Of a stretch of 64,000 nucleotides of DNA, positions 49,249-57,242 are shown piece after piece. The number at the start of each line of letters is the position of its first letter. Position 1 is the first letter of the stretch. The translations under genes were made by a program, and so were the position numbers. Below the pieces are notes generated by a model. It was not told the origin of the DNA. It did no database searches and saw nothing but the letters and a program-made list of their open reading frames with translations. This DNA is from JBGAQP01 sp044220635 (GTDB taxonomy: Bacteria > Pseudomonadota > Gammaproteobacteria > Burkholderiales > Usitatibacteraceae). Location: contig JBGAQP010000015.1 of the NCBI GenBank assembly GCA_044220635.1, forward strand, positions 1 through 64,000, read 5' to 3'.

Positions 49249-50243
49249 AGAAATTCCTCGCCCTCGCCGCGATCGTCATCGCCGGGCTCGTCGCCTGGCC
49301 GGCCGCGAACGCGTGGAAGGACCGGCGCGACGCCCTCGCCCCGCCCACGCCGCTCGCCGCGGGCGAGACACCGCTCGCCGCCATCTGCCGCCTGCGCGCC
49401 GAGTTCGAGGCGCTGCCCGAGCCCGTCCACGAGGGCTTCGACTACCACCCGCGATGGTCGACCTGGAAGTTCGCGGTCGGCACCACGCACTACGGGCCGT
49501 ACTGGGAGATCCGCCCGACCGATGCCACACGCCGGTTCGTGCGCGCCCATTCGCGGCTCGAGTTGGTCGCCGCTCTCGGCCCCTACGCGACCGACCCGGC
49601 CTGGGGTCCGAAGGCGGTCGCGGTGCTCGCGGCGCTGCCCATCAGGGAGAAGGCGGGGCTGTACTACACGGGCGGCTTCGCGAGCCTGCTCGCGGAAAAC
49701 GGCGCGAAGCGGCCCGGGAGCCGCCCGAACTGGGAAGCGCACCATCGCCGCTCCGCCCACGCGAACCTCCTCGGCGCTTACGGGCTGTCGAACGCCACGG
49801 AGCGCAGCGCACGGACGGACGCCTCGCCCGCGGGCCCCACGCTCGAGGACGCGATCGTCGAGGTGATCGACGCGCTCGGCAAGCCCCAGCCTCTCGCCTT
49901 CACGGCGGTGAGCCTGAGCGACCAGAAGCGCTTCCCCGACTGGGACGCGGCGCTCGCGAACGCGCCCCTGCCCGAGGTGAGCGCGGAGTTCCGCGCGTTC
50001 ATGAGCCGCTGGCCCCGCGATTGGCTCGTGACCGCGCTCTATCCCTACGCGATGGAGGACCAGCCCTGGCGCTCGAGCCCGCGCGAGAAGCTCGTGTGGA
50101 TCGTCGGGCGCGAGGCCGAGTACTGGCCCTTCTCCGCCTCCTTCGGGTTTCCCCGCGAGCCGAGGATCCAGGCGTGGGAGCGCGAGATCGGGGCGATCGC
50201 GCGTGGCGTGTGCGCGGGCGGCAAGCCCCGCGCGGCGACCTGA
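49245..50243 (+). CDS. Exported protein of unknown function
   Basis: A 332-aa protein with a signal or N-terminal anchor (MKKFLALAAIVIAGLVAWPAANA). The mature part contains DYHPRWSTWKFAVGTTHYGPYWEIRP (about residues 65-90), helical repeats and WPRDWLVTALYPYAMEDQPW near 255. Only one Cys pair is visible (AICRLR, GVCAGG). It is translationally coupled to the preceding membrane protein. No family recognised. Confidence 0.72.
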   Translation: MKKFLALAAIVIAGLVAWPAANAWKDRRDALAPPTPLAAGETPLAAICRLRAEFEALPEPVHEGFDYHPRWSTWKFAVGTTHYGPYWEIRPTDATRRFVRAHSRLELVAALGPYATDPAWGPKAVAVLAALPIREKAGLYYTGGFASLLAENGAKRPGSRPNWEAHHRRSAHANLLGAYGLSNATERSARTDASPAGPTLEDAIVEVIDALGKPQPLAFTAVSLSDQKRFPDWDAALANAPLPEVSAEFRAFMSRWPRDWLVTALYPYAMEDQPWRSSPREKLVWIVGREAEYWPFSASFGFPREPRIQAWEREIGAIARGVCAGGKPRAAT

Positions 50244-50244
50244 A

Positions 50245-51591
50245 TCAGTCGCCGGCGAGCCCCGGCTGGAAGCCGAGGACGTTCTCGCACCACGCCGCCA
50301 CCTGCAGCGCGCGCTCGTCCTCGCGGTAGCGGCCCACGACCTGGAATCCGAGGGGCAGGCCGCGCGGCCCGAATCCCGAGGGAATGGTCACGGCGGGCAG
50401 CCCCGCCTGCGTCCAGAGCGAGCAGAAGGTCGCGTCTCCCGTGTCGGAGAGCCCCGCGGGCGCCTCGCCCGACGCCGGCACGGTGACGATCGCCTCGCAG
50501 CCGTCGAAGAGCCGGTCGAGCCAGAGGCGGTATTCCTCGCGCTTCTCGCGCGCCCTGGCGTATTCCTCGGGTGTCACGCGCCGGCCGCGGTCGAGGAGCG
50601 TCACGAGGGCGGGCGAGAGCCGGATGCGGTGGCGCGACTCGATCGTGGCGAAGTTCTTCACCGCCTCGCGCGACATGATCAGCATCACGTTTTCCCACGC
50701 GGACTCGAAGGCGCGCGGCAGCGGCACCTCGCGCACCGCGGCGCCCGCGTCTTTGAGGGTGGCCACGCTCTCGTCGAAGTTGTGCCGCTGGGCCTCGGTC
50801 GCCATGGGCCACTTGTGGGTGCGCACGACGGCAAGGCGCGGCGGACCCGGCAGCGCCGTGAGGGGCACGGAAAGCGTGTGCATCGCGCCGCGCACGACGG
50901 TCGCCTCGTCCCTCGTCTCCTGCCCCATGAGGCAGGCGCCGAACCACGCGGCATCGGCGACGCCGCGCGCGAAAACGCCCACGGTGTCGAGCGTTCCCGA
51001 GAAAGGCAGGATGCCCGTGCGCGAGATCGCGCCGAAGCTCGGCTTGTAGCCCACCACGCCGCAGAACGCCGCGGGGCGGATCACCGAACCCAGGGTCTGG
51101 GTGCCGATCGCGGCCGGGACGTAGCCTGCGGCCACGCCCGCCGCCGAGCCGCTCGAGGAGCCGCCCGGCGTGTGCGCCGTGTTCCAGGGGTTGCGGGTCT
51201 TGCCGGCCAGGCGGTAGGCGAATTCCGTGGTGACGGTCTTTCCCATCACGAGGCCGCCGAGGGCTTCGAGCCGGCGCACCACCCACGCTGATTGCGTGGG
51301 GACGTGGCCCGAGAAGATCGGCGAGCCCATGCGCGTGGGGATGCCGCGGGTGGCGATGATGTCCTTCACCCCGACCGGGATGCCGTAGAGCGGAAGGTCC
51401 TGCAGGATCCCGCCCGCGCGCTCCTCGGCCTCGGCCATCGCCCGCGACGGGTCGAACCACTCCCAGGCGCGGAGGTCCGCCTCGCGGGCGACGATGCGCC
51501 CGGCAAGCGAGGCAATGTAGTCGGGCACGCTCAGGCTTCCCTCGCGGAAGGCACGGAGCACGTCGAGAAGGCCCAGTCGAAAGGGTTCCAT
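50245..51591 (-). CDS. Amidase signature family hydrolase
   Basis: A 448-aa amidase. The Ser-Ser-Lys triad is present: Lys in VMGKTVTTEFAY (about residue 78) and the serines in the Gly/Ser block GGSSSGSAAGVAAG (about 150) and TLGSVIRPAAFCG (about 175). Length fits the family. It hydrolyses C-N bonds in amides or carbamates; the substrate is unknown. It is convergent with the preceding exported protein, ending 2 bases after it. A full repeat unit lies 54 bases upstream of its start. Confidence 0.92.
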   Translation of the reverse strand: MEPFRLGLLDVLRAFREGSLSVPDYIASLAGRIVAREADLRAWEWFDPSRAMAEAEERAGGILQDLPLYGIPVGVKDIIATRGIPTRMGSPIFSGHVPTQSAWVVRRLEALGGLVMGKTVTTEFAYRLAGKTRNPWNTAHTPGGSSSGSAAGVAAGYVPAAIGTQTLGSVIRPAAFCGVVGYKPSFGAISRTGILPFSGTLDTVGVFARGVADAAWFGACLMGQETRDEATVVRGAMHTLSVPLTALPGPPRLAVVRTHKWPMATEAQRHNFDESVATLKDAGAAVREVPLPRAFESAWENVMLIMSREAVKNFATIESRHRIRLSPALVTLLDRGRRVTPEEYARAREKREEYRLWLDRLFDGCEAIVTVPASGEAPAGLSDTGDATFCSLWTQAGLPAVTIPSGFGPRGLPLGFQVVGRYREDERALQVAAWCENVLGFQPGLAGD

Positions 51592-51644
51592 GGGCCCGTA
51601 TTCTGCCGACCGGGTCGCCCCGGGGCAAATCGGAAACCAGGACG

Positions 51645-51717
51645 TAAATGGGGACAGTCCCCATTTATGGGCTGTAACACAGATTACAAAGCGAAAATGG
51701 GGACTGTCCCCATTTAT
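51645..51717. repeat. REPIN-like unit C
   Basis: The palindromes at 51645-51667 (ACAGT centre) and 51694-51715 (ACTGT centre) flank TGTAACACAGATTACA at 51673-51688. The unit ends exactly on the TAA stop of the GlcG/HbpS-like gene (51716-51714). Confidence 0.93.
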
Positions 51718-52142
51718 CCCAAGGCGGCTTTGATTGCGTTGGCGCCTGCGGTGGCGATGATTTCGTCGTCGGAGGCTTTCACGCCAGACACGCCGATCGC
51801 GCCCACGACCTGGCCGTCGATCTCGACGGGCACGCCGCCCTGCAGGAGCACCATGCCGCCGGGAACGGTGACGAAGGCGGTGCGGCCGTTGTTGACCGAC
51901 TCCTCCAGCATCCGCGTCGGGCGCTTGAAGCCCACGGCGGCGCGCGCCTTGCCGAGCGCGGTCTCCACGCTCGACCACTGGGTGCCGTCGAGCCGCTCGA
52001 GGGCGATGGTATGGCCGCCCTCGTCCACCACGGCGATCACCACGCGCCAGCCGTTCTTCGCGGCCTCGGCACCGGCGGCGGCGAGCGCCACGCGGGCGGC
52101 GGCGAGGTTCAGGATTCGTTTCGCGGGCAGTTCGAGGGCCAT
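51714..52142 (-). CDS. GlcG/HbpS family heme-binding-like protein
   Basis: A 142-aa protein covering the whole family domain: VVDEGGHTIALERLDGTQ (about residues 38-55), a helix with ALGKARAAVGFKRPT, VPGGMVLLQGGVPVEIDGQVVGAIGVSG and SDDEIIATAG near the end. HbpS binds heme or senses redox state; GlcG has no proven role. No signal peptide, so cytosolic. The start at 52142 is the first ATG of the domain. Its stop codon is inside repeat unit C. Confidence 0.9.
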   Translation of the reverse strand: MALELPAKRILNLAAARVALAAAGAEAAKNGWRVVIAVVDEGGHTIALERLDGTQWSSVETALGKARAAVGFKRPTRMLEESVNNGRTAFVTVPGGMVLLQGGVPVEIDGQVVGAIGVSGVKASDDEIIATAGANAIKAALG

Positions 52143-52290
52143 GGCGGGCTCCGGGTGGGCGGTGGCCGATGATACCGCCCGCTCGCCGCGCCCGGGATGC
52201 GGTTCGCGCCCGGCGCAGGCGGTTCGTCGCAATCGCCTCGCGCCCTCGGGCCGGGGCCCGGATCATGGCCGCCATTCACCCGGAGGCCCC

Positions 52291-52671
52291 ATGGTCACGC
52301 CGCTCCCCGTCTGGATCCACATGCTGTCCGCGCTCGCCGCGCTCGCCCTCGGAACGCTGCTCTTCTCGCGCCGGATCAAGGGCGACCGGCTTCACCGGGT
52401 GGCGGGCTGGACCTGGGTCGCGCTGATGCTCGCCGTCGCCGTTTCCTCGCTCTGGATCCCGCGCTTCCTCACCTTCAGCTGGATCCACGTCTTCACGCTG
52501 GTCACGCTGGTGGGGATTCCGCAGGCGGTCCTCGCGATCCGCAGGGGGAACGTCGCCGCGCACCGCGCCGCGATGAGGAACCTGTTCGTCTGGGGACTGG
52601 TGGTCGCGGGCCTCTTCGCGCTCATCCCGGGCCGGAGGCTGGGCAACGCGATGCTCGCCCTGCTCGGCTGA
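52291..52671 (+). CDS. DUF2306 family membrane protein
   Basis: A 126-aa protein with four transmembrane helices. The family pattern is PVWIHMLSALAALALGTLLFSRRIKGDRLHRVAGWTWVALM, then SWIHVFTLVTL and GNVAAHRAAMRNLFVWGLVVAGLF. Several conserved His suggest metal or heme binding, but function is unknown. CGGAGG precedes the ATG at 52291. It is convergent with the next small gene, 4 bases apart. Confidence 0.88.
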   Translation: MVTPLPVWIHMLSALAALALGTLLFSRRIKGDRLHRVAGWTWVALMLAVAVSSLWIPRFLTFSWIHVFTLVTLVGIPQAVLAIRRGNVAAHRAAMRNLFVWGLVVAGLFALIPGRRLGNAMLALLG

Positions 52672-52675
52672 GGAT

Positions 52676-53044
52676 TTAGAAGCTGTAGCCGAAGATGACC
52701 GCGTTGCGCTTGACGGTGAGGCGTTCGGGCTTCAGGCCCGGGACTCCCGGAAGGAAGCGCTTGGCGCCGGGCACCGTCAGGCGGCCGTTGCCGTCGAAGC
52801 ACACCTCGAGCTCCGATCGCCCGCAGGCGCCGCCGGGCTTGAGGTTCATGCCGGACACCTGCGCGGTGGGCGCGACCGCGAGCCAGGGCTCCGGGGCGGA
52901 CTTGCGCGCGGGGGCGGCTTGCGGGGTCGAGGGAACGGAGTAAGGCACCCACGCCGAGCCGGATACGGCGCCTTCGCCGGCAAACGCCGCAGCGCAGGCC
53001 CCCGAAAGGCCTGCCACGACCAGGACCGCGAATGCAGCGCGCAT
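52676..53044 (-). CDS. Small exported protein, unknown function
   Basis: A 122-aa protein. ATG 53044 gives a signal peptide (MRAAFAVLVVAGLSGACAAAFA) that also could be a lipobox (SGAC). The mature part has a Pro-rich start and a C-terminal beta region with GGACGRSELEVCFDGNGRLTVPGAKRFLPGVPGLKPERLTVKRN. No family recognised. Confidence 0.68.
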   Translation of the reverse strand: MRAAFAVLVVAGLSGACAAAFAGEGAVSGSAWVPYSVPSTPQAAPARKSAPEPWLAVAPTAQVSGMNLKPGGACGRSELEVCFDGNGRLTVPGAKRFLPGVPGLKPERLTVKRNAVIFGYSF

Positions 53045-53191
53045 CGAGCTTCGCTCCGTTGCTCCCCCAGTCTGCACGTGCAAGAAAAGTGCCCGTTGAG
53101 CCAGGTCAGGAGAACCTCAGGGGGACAATGCAAGTCGTTGTTTCTCAACGACTAAGAATGTCCGTGTGGGGGCGGGCCGCGGGACCTCTGC

Positions 53192-53197
53192 TATCAT
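53192..53197 (+). promoter_or_regulatory. Possible -10 element before the GST gene
   Basis: TATCAT in the same context CTGCTATCATCGCC as before the THX gene, 36 bases upstream of the start at 53234. No clear -35. Confidence 0.3.
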
Positions 53198-53233
53198 CGC
53201 CGCTCCCCCGTCTCCGCGGGACGACCTCGCTCC

Positions 53234-53851
53234 ATGGCCCTGACCATCTACGGCATCCCCCGCTCCCGCACCTTCCGCGTCCTCTGGGCGGCGGAGGAGC
53301 TCGGCCTCGCCTACCAGAACGTCCCCGTCGATTTCACCGAGGGCGTGAAGCAGCCGGAGTACCTGCGGATCAACCCGAACGGGAAGGTCCCCGCCATCGA
53401 CGAGAACGGTTTCGTGCTCACCGAGTCGCTCGCGATCAACCTCTATCTCGCGAAGCGCCACGGGGCGGCCTCGCTCTATCCGGCGGGCGCGGAGGACGAG
53501 GCGCGCGCGTGGCAATGGAGCTTCTGGGGCGCGAGCGAGATCGAGAAGCCGCTCGTGGACTTCGTCTTCCACCGGCTGGTCTACCCGCCGGAGAAGCGCA
53601 ACGAATCGGTCGCGGCCGAGGCCGAGAAGAAGCTGCCGCGCCCGCTGGGCGTGCTCGAGGCGCACCTCGCTTCGCGCCCCTACCTCCTTGGCGGGTCCTT
53701 CACCATCGCCGACCTCAACGTCGCCTCCATCCTCTACACCTCCTGGTTCAACGGCATGGATTACGGGCCCTGGCCGCGGATCAAGGACTGGCTCGAGCGC
53801 TGCCTCACCCGCCCCGCGGCGCTTCGCGCGCGCAAGCTCCGGGAGGGCTGA
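53234..53851 (+). CDS. Glutathione S-transferase family protein
   Basis: A 205-aa GST. The thioredoxin-fold domain has MALTIYGIPRSRTFRVLWAAEEL at the start with the probable catalytic Ser/Arg region, NPNGKVPAIDENGF near 55 and ESLAINLYLA near 72. The C-terminal domain has YLLGGSFTIADLNVASIL. It resembles the group of theta/tau-like bacterial GSTs. Substrate unknown. The gene for DsbB follows after 58 bases. Confidence 0.9.
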   Translation: MALTIYGIPRSRTFRVLWAAEELGLAYQNVPVDFTEGVKQPEYLRINPNGKVPAIDENGFVLTESLAINLYLAKRHGAASLYPAGAEDEARAWQWSFWGASEIEKPLVDFVFHRLVYPPEKRNESVAAEAEKKLPRPLGVLEAHLASRPYLLGGSFTIADLNVASILYTSWFNGMDYGPWPRIKDWLERCLTRPAALRARKLREG

Positions 53852-53909
53852 GGGCGCGCGATGGCCCTGCAACTTGTGGGAAAATCGCGGGTCTGATTTC
53901 TTTCGCGCC

Positions 53910-54416
53910 ATGGCAACGATTCCCCCTCTCCCGATGCCGCCGCGGGCCGTCTTCGCCGCCGTCGCGGCACTTTGCGCGGGCCTCTTCGGCGCTTCGCTCT
54001 ACTTCCAGCACATCGTGGGGCTCGAGCCCTGCCCGATGTGCATCATCCAGCGCTTCGCCTTCGTGGCGATCGGCGTCGTGGCGGCGATCGCGGCGATCCA
54101 CGGCCCCGGCGCCCTCGGGCAGAAGCTCTACTCGGCCCCGATGGCGCTCGTCGCCGTGGGCGGCGGCGGAACCTCGGTGCGCCAGTCCTGGATCCAGCGC
54201 TTCCCGGATCCCACGGGCTCGTGCGGCGCGGACCTCGGGTTCCTCCTCGACAACTTCCCGCTCACCCAGGCCCTGCCCAAGATCTTCGCGGGCTCGGGCG
54301 ATTGCTCTACGGTCTCCTGGCGCTTCCTCGGCCTGTCGATGGCCGAGTGGGCGTTCTTCTGGTTCCTGCTGTTCCTCTCGGTCGCCGTCTGGCTCTTCCT
54401 CGCGAAGCGCAAGTGA
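53910..54416 (+). CDS. dsbB: Disulfide bond formation protein DsbB
   Basis: A 168-aa inner-membrane protein with four helices that reoxidises DsbA and passes electrons to quinone. The first redox pair is CPMC in LEPCPMCIIQR (about residues 38-41) and the second is formed by CGADLGF (about 104) and GDCS (about 130), as in DsbB. It lies just upstream of the Tat-exported PhoD gene, 3 bases apart, but no dsbA is in the window. Confidence 0.93.
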   Translation: MATIPPLPMPPRAVFAAVAALCAGLFGASLYFQHIVGLEPCPMCIIQRFAFVAIGVVAAIAAIHGPGALGQKLYSAPMALVAVGGGGTSVRQSWIQRFPDPTGSCGADLGFLLDNFPLTQALPKIFAGSGDCSTVSWRFLGLSMAEWAFFWFLLFLSVAVWLFLAKRK

Positions 54417-54419
54417 GCG

Positions 54420-55970
54420 GTGCCTGATCCCGGTTTCCTGCGGCGGCGGTTCCTCGCGCGCTCGGCCGCGATCGCCGCCGCGGCGTTCGCTTCCCCCTTC
54501 CCTCTCGCCGCAATTGCGCGCCCGCGCTTCAAGTCCGATCCCTTCACGCTCGGCGTCGCCTCCGGCGCCCCGACCTCCGATGGCGTGGTGATCTGGACGC
54601 GGCTCGCGCCCGAGCCGCTCGCGGGCGGCGGGGTCGACCCGGTGCCCCTCGAGGTGCGCTGGGAAGTCTCTTCGGACGAGCGCTTCCACAGGATCGTGCG
54701 CCGCGGGCGCGTGGCGGCAACGCCCGAGCGAGCGCACACGGTAAACGTCGATGTCGACGGGCTCGAGCCGGGGCGGACCTATTTCTACCGGTTTCACGCC
54801 GGGGAGGCTGCGAGCCCCCCGGGGCGCACGCGCACGGCGCCGGCCGCGCGCAAGGGCGAAGGGCGCCTGAAGCTCGCCTACGCCTCCTGCCAGCATTACG
54901 AGCACGGCTTCTACACGGCGTACCGCCACCTGCTCGATGAAAACGTCGACCTCGTCGTCTTCCTCGGCGACTACATCTACGAGTCGAACATCGGGGCCCG
55001 CGACCGCGTCCGCCAGCACGCCTCCGCGGAACCGAGGACGCTCGCGGAGTACCGCAACCGCTACGCGCAGTACCGGGGCGATGCCGACCTGCAGCAGGTG
55101 CACGCCGACGCGCCGTGGCTCGTCACCTGGGACGACCACGAGGTGGACAACGACTACGCGAACGACCGCAGCGTCGACCTCGACCCCGGCTTCCTCGCGC
55201 GCCGCGCCGCGGCCTATCGCGCCTTCCTCGAGCACATGCCGCTTCGCGCTTCCGCCGCGCTCGCGGGGGGCGGGGTGCGCGTGCACGCCCGGCACGAGTG
55301 GGGCACGCTCGCGACGATCCACCTGCTCGACGGGCGGCAATTCCGTTCGCACCAGGCGTGCCCGAGAGGCGGGTACGGCGGCGCGAACGTGGTCGGGCCC
55401 GAGTGCGCGGAGCGGCTCGATCCGCGTCGGACGATGCTCGGCGCGGAGCAGGAGCGCTGGCTCGACGCGGGCCTCGGTGAATCGAAGGCGCGTTGGAACC
55501 TCATCGCGCAGCAGACGCTCTTCGTGCCTACGGACCGCGACGGTCCCAAGGGCCGGCAGTACTGGACCGACAGCTGGGACGGGTATCCCGCGGCCCGCGA
55601 GCGGCTCATCGGATCGATCATCGAGCGCAAACCCGCGAACCCGGTGATCCTGAGCGGGGACGTGCACGCGAACTTCGTCTCGAACGTGCATGCCGAACCG
55701 GGTCGCGCGGCCTCGCCCGTGGTGGCGACGGAATTCTGCGGGACCTCGATCAGCTCGCGCGGGCCGAACCCGAAGCGCGTGCGCGAGATCCTCGAAGCCA
55801 ACCCGCACATCAAGCTCGGCGACGGCTCGAAGCGCGGCTACGGCGTGCTGGAAATTTCCCGCGATCGGCTCGACGCGCGCCTGCGGGTGGTCGACTCCGT
55901 GAAGGTCCCCGCAAGCCCGGTCTCGACCCTCGCCACCTTCACCATCAAAGACGGCCGTCCCGCCCTCTGA
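54420..55970 (+). CDS. phoD: PhoD-type alkaline phosphatase/phosphodiesterase, Tat-exported
   Basis: A 516-aa metallo-phosphatase. The GTG start leads to a Tat signal (RRRFLARSAAIAAAAF). The N-terminal beta domain (FTLGVASGAPTSDGVVIWTRLAP) is followed by the catalytic domain: ASCQHYEHGFYTAY near 160, FLGDYIYES near 180, WDDHEVDNDYAND near 235 and LSGDVHANF near 415. It would release phosphate from mono- or diesters in the periplasm. Its TGA stop is followed directly by repeat unit D. Confidence 0.93.
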   Translation: MPDPGFLRRRFLARSAAIAAAAFASPFPLAAIARPRFKSDPFTLGVASGAPTSDGVVIWTRLAPEPLAGGGVDPVPLEVRWEVSSDERFHRIVRRGRVAATPERAHTVNVDVDGLEPGRTYFYRFHAGEAASPPGRTRTAPAARKGEGRLKLAYASCQHYEHGFYTAYRHLLDENVDLVVFLGDYIYESNIGARDRVRQHASAEPRTLAEYRNRYAQYRGDADLQQVHADAPWLVTWDDHEVDNDYANDRSVDLDPGFLARRAAAYRAFLEHMPLRASAALAGGGVRVHARHEWGTLATIHLLDGRQFRSHQACPRGGYGGANVVGPECAERLDPRRTMLGAEQERWLDAGLGESKARWNLIAQQTLFVPTDRDGPKGRQYWTDSWDGYPAARERLIGSIIERKPANPVILSGDVHANFVSNVHAEPGRAASPVVATEFCGTSISSRGPNPKRVREILEANPHIKLGDGSKRGYGVLEISRDRLDARLRVVDSVKVPASPVSTLATFTIKDGRPAL

Positions 55971-56052
55971 AAATGGGGACAGTCCCCATTTATTGGCTGT
56001 AACACAGGTTACAGAGCCTAAATGGGGACTGTCCCCATTTATTGGCTGTAAC
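55970..56052. repeat. REPIN-like unit D plus extra GGCTGTAAC module
   Basis: The palindrome at 55970-55992 (ACAGT centre), TGTAACACAGGTTACA (55998-56013) and the palindrome at 56020-56041 (ACTGT centre) are followed by TTGGCTGTAAC (to 56052), so a third module begins as in unit A. It lies between two convergent genes. Confidence 0.94.
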
Positions 56053-56053
56053 G

Positions 56054-56081
56054 AAAAAGGGGCCGGACCGGCCCCTTTTTT
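56054..56081. terminator. Bidirectional intrinsic terminator
   Basis: AAAAAGGGGCCGG, a single A, then CCGGCCCCTTTTTT form a perfect stem with A-run and T-run, so it can act on both strands. On the minus strand it terminates the small exported-protein gene that ends at 56096. It abuts repeat unit D. Confidence 0.9.
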
Positions 56082-56095
56082 CGGCGCTGCGGGAG

Positions 56096-56344
56096 TTACT
56101 GGATCTTCAGGATCTTCATCGCCTTGGCGAGCGTGTCCACCGAATCCTGGTGCTTGCCAGCCTTGTGCAGGGCTTCGCCGTCCTTGCGGTACTTCTTCAC
56201 CGCGTTCATCTCCATCTCGGAGAGGTTGGGGTTCTTGGCGAGCGCCTCGTCGATCTTCTTCATGTCGGCGGGGCAGTGGAACGCCATCGCCGTGCCGGCG
56301 GCGATCAGCATCGAAACGCCAAGGGCCAGGGAACGCTTGATCAT
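56096..56344 (-). CDS. Small exported protein with helical domain
   Basis: An 82-aa protein with a signal peptide (MIKRSLALGVSMLIAAGTAMA) and a mature part of about 60 residues (FHCPADMKKIDEALAKNPNLSEMEMNAVKKYRKDGEALHKAGKHQDSVDTLAKAMKILKIQ) that looks like a TPR-like helical pair with one Cys. GGAGTACCG precedes the start. A strong terminator follows. Similar short proteins are common in betaproteobacteria, but I know no function. Confidence 0.78.
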   Translation of the reverse strand: MIKRSLALGVSMLIAAGTAMAFHCPADMKKIDEALAKNPNLSEMEMNAVKKYRKDGEALHKAGKHQDSVDTLAKAMKILKIQ

Positions 56345-56432
56345 CGGTACTCCTCCATGCGGGGGTGGGTGGGAAAGGCGCAGAGTCTACTACCAACGCA
56401 TGAACAGCGCGCACCCTCCCTTATTCCGTCGC

Positions 56433-56504
56433 TAAATGGGGACAGTCCCCATTTAAGCTCTGTAACCTGTGTTACAGCCGATAAATGGGGACTGTCCCCA
56501 TTTA
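56433..56504. repeat. REPIN-like unit E (inverted)
   Basis: Palindromes at 56433-56455 (ACAGT centre) and 56482-56504 (ACTGT centre) flank TGTAACCTGTGTTACA (56461-56476), which is the reverse complement of the central dyad in unit D, so this copy is in the opposite orientation. It ends on the TAA stop of the TSUP gene. Confidence 0.94.
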
Positions 56505-57242
56505 TCGGAGGCCGTCGTGGAGGAGCTTGAGGCCGACGATGACCAGGAGGGAGTAGGCGATGCGGTAGAAGAGCTCCTGGGAGACGCGGCGCATGAGCCA
56601 GACGCCGGCGAGGATGCCCATCGGGGCGAGCGGCGTGAGCGCGAGCGAGGTCATGAGGTTGCGCCCGTCGAAGAGCCCGAGGAAGAAGTACGGCACGAGC
56701 TTCACGTAGTTGATGACGGTGAAGAAGATCACCGTGGTGCCCACGAGCACCGCCTTGTCGAGCTTCTGCGGCAGGAGGTAGACGCTGAGCGGCGGTCCGC
56801 CGGCGTGGGCGATGGTGCTGGTGAGGCCCGAGACCGTCGACCAGAAGAGCCCCTTCACCGTCGAGCGGGGCGCGGGAGCCGCGTTCCCGCCCAGGACCCG
56901 CTGCGCGACGAAGGCGAGCGCCATCACGCCGAGCCCCACGCGCAGCATCTTGTCGTCGAAGAAGCTGAAGGTGAGCGCTCCCAGCCCCACGCCCGCCACC
57001 CCGCCCAGGAGGATCAGCCTCATGTTCTCGCGGCTGAACACGCCCCGGTAGGCCGCGAGCCCCACGAGGTCCATCACGCAAAGGATCGGCAGGAGGATCG
57101 CGGCCGCCTGCGCGGTGGGCACCGTGAGCGCCACGAGCGGCGTCACGAGGATGCCCACGCCGCTCGCGAACCCGCCCTTGGAAATGCCCATGAGCAGGAT
57201 CGCCGGCACCGCGGCGAGATAGAACAGCGGGTCGGTGATCAA
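56502..57242 (-). CDS. TSUP family (TauE/SafE) permease
   Basis: A 246-aa inner-membrane protein with about eight helices. The TTG start at 57242 overlaps the SDR stop (TTGA) and gives the family N terminus (FYLAAVPAILLMGISKGGFASGVGILVTPL). The second repeat begins near STVKGLFWSTVSGLTSTIAHAGGPPLSVYLLP. The family exports sulfite, sulfoacetate or similar anions. The stop codon TAA is in repeat unit E. Confidence 0.9.
   Translation of the reverse strand: MITDPLFYLAAVPAILLMGISKGGFASGVGILVTPLVALTVPTAQAAAILLPILCVMDLVGLAAYRGVFSRENMRLILLGGVAGVGLGALTFSFFDDKMLRVGLGVMALAFVAQRVLGGNAAPAPRSTVKGLFWSTVSGLTSTIAHAGGPPLSVYLLPQKLDKAVLVGTTVIFFTVINYVKLVPYFFLGLFDGRNLMTSLALTPLAPMGILAGVWLMRRVSQELFYRIAYSLLVIVGLKLLHDGLR

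Noticed and set aside
54420..55970. Plus-strand shadow frames inside phoD
   Set aside because: Out-of-frame Arg/Ser/Thr-rich translations without domains; the PhoD metal motifs are all in the annotated frame.
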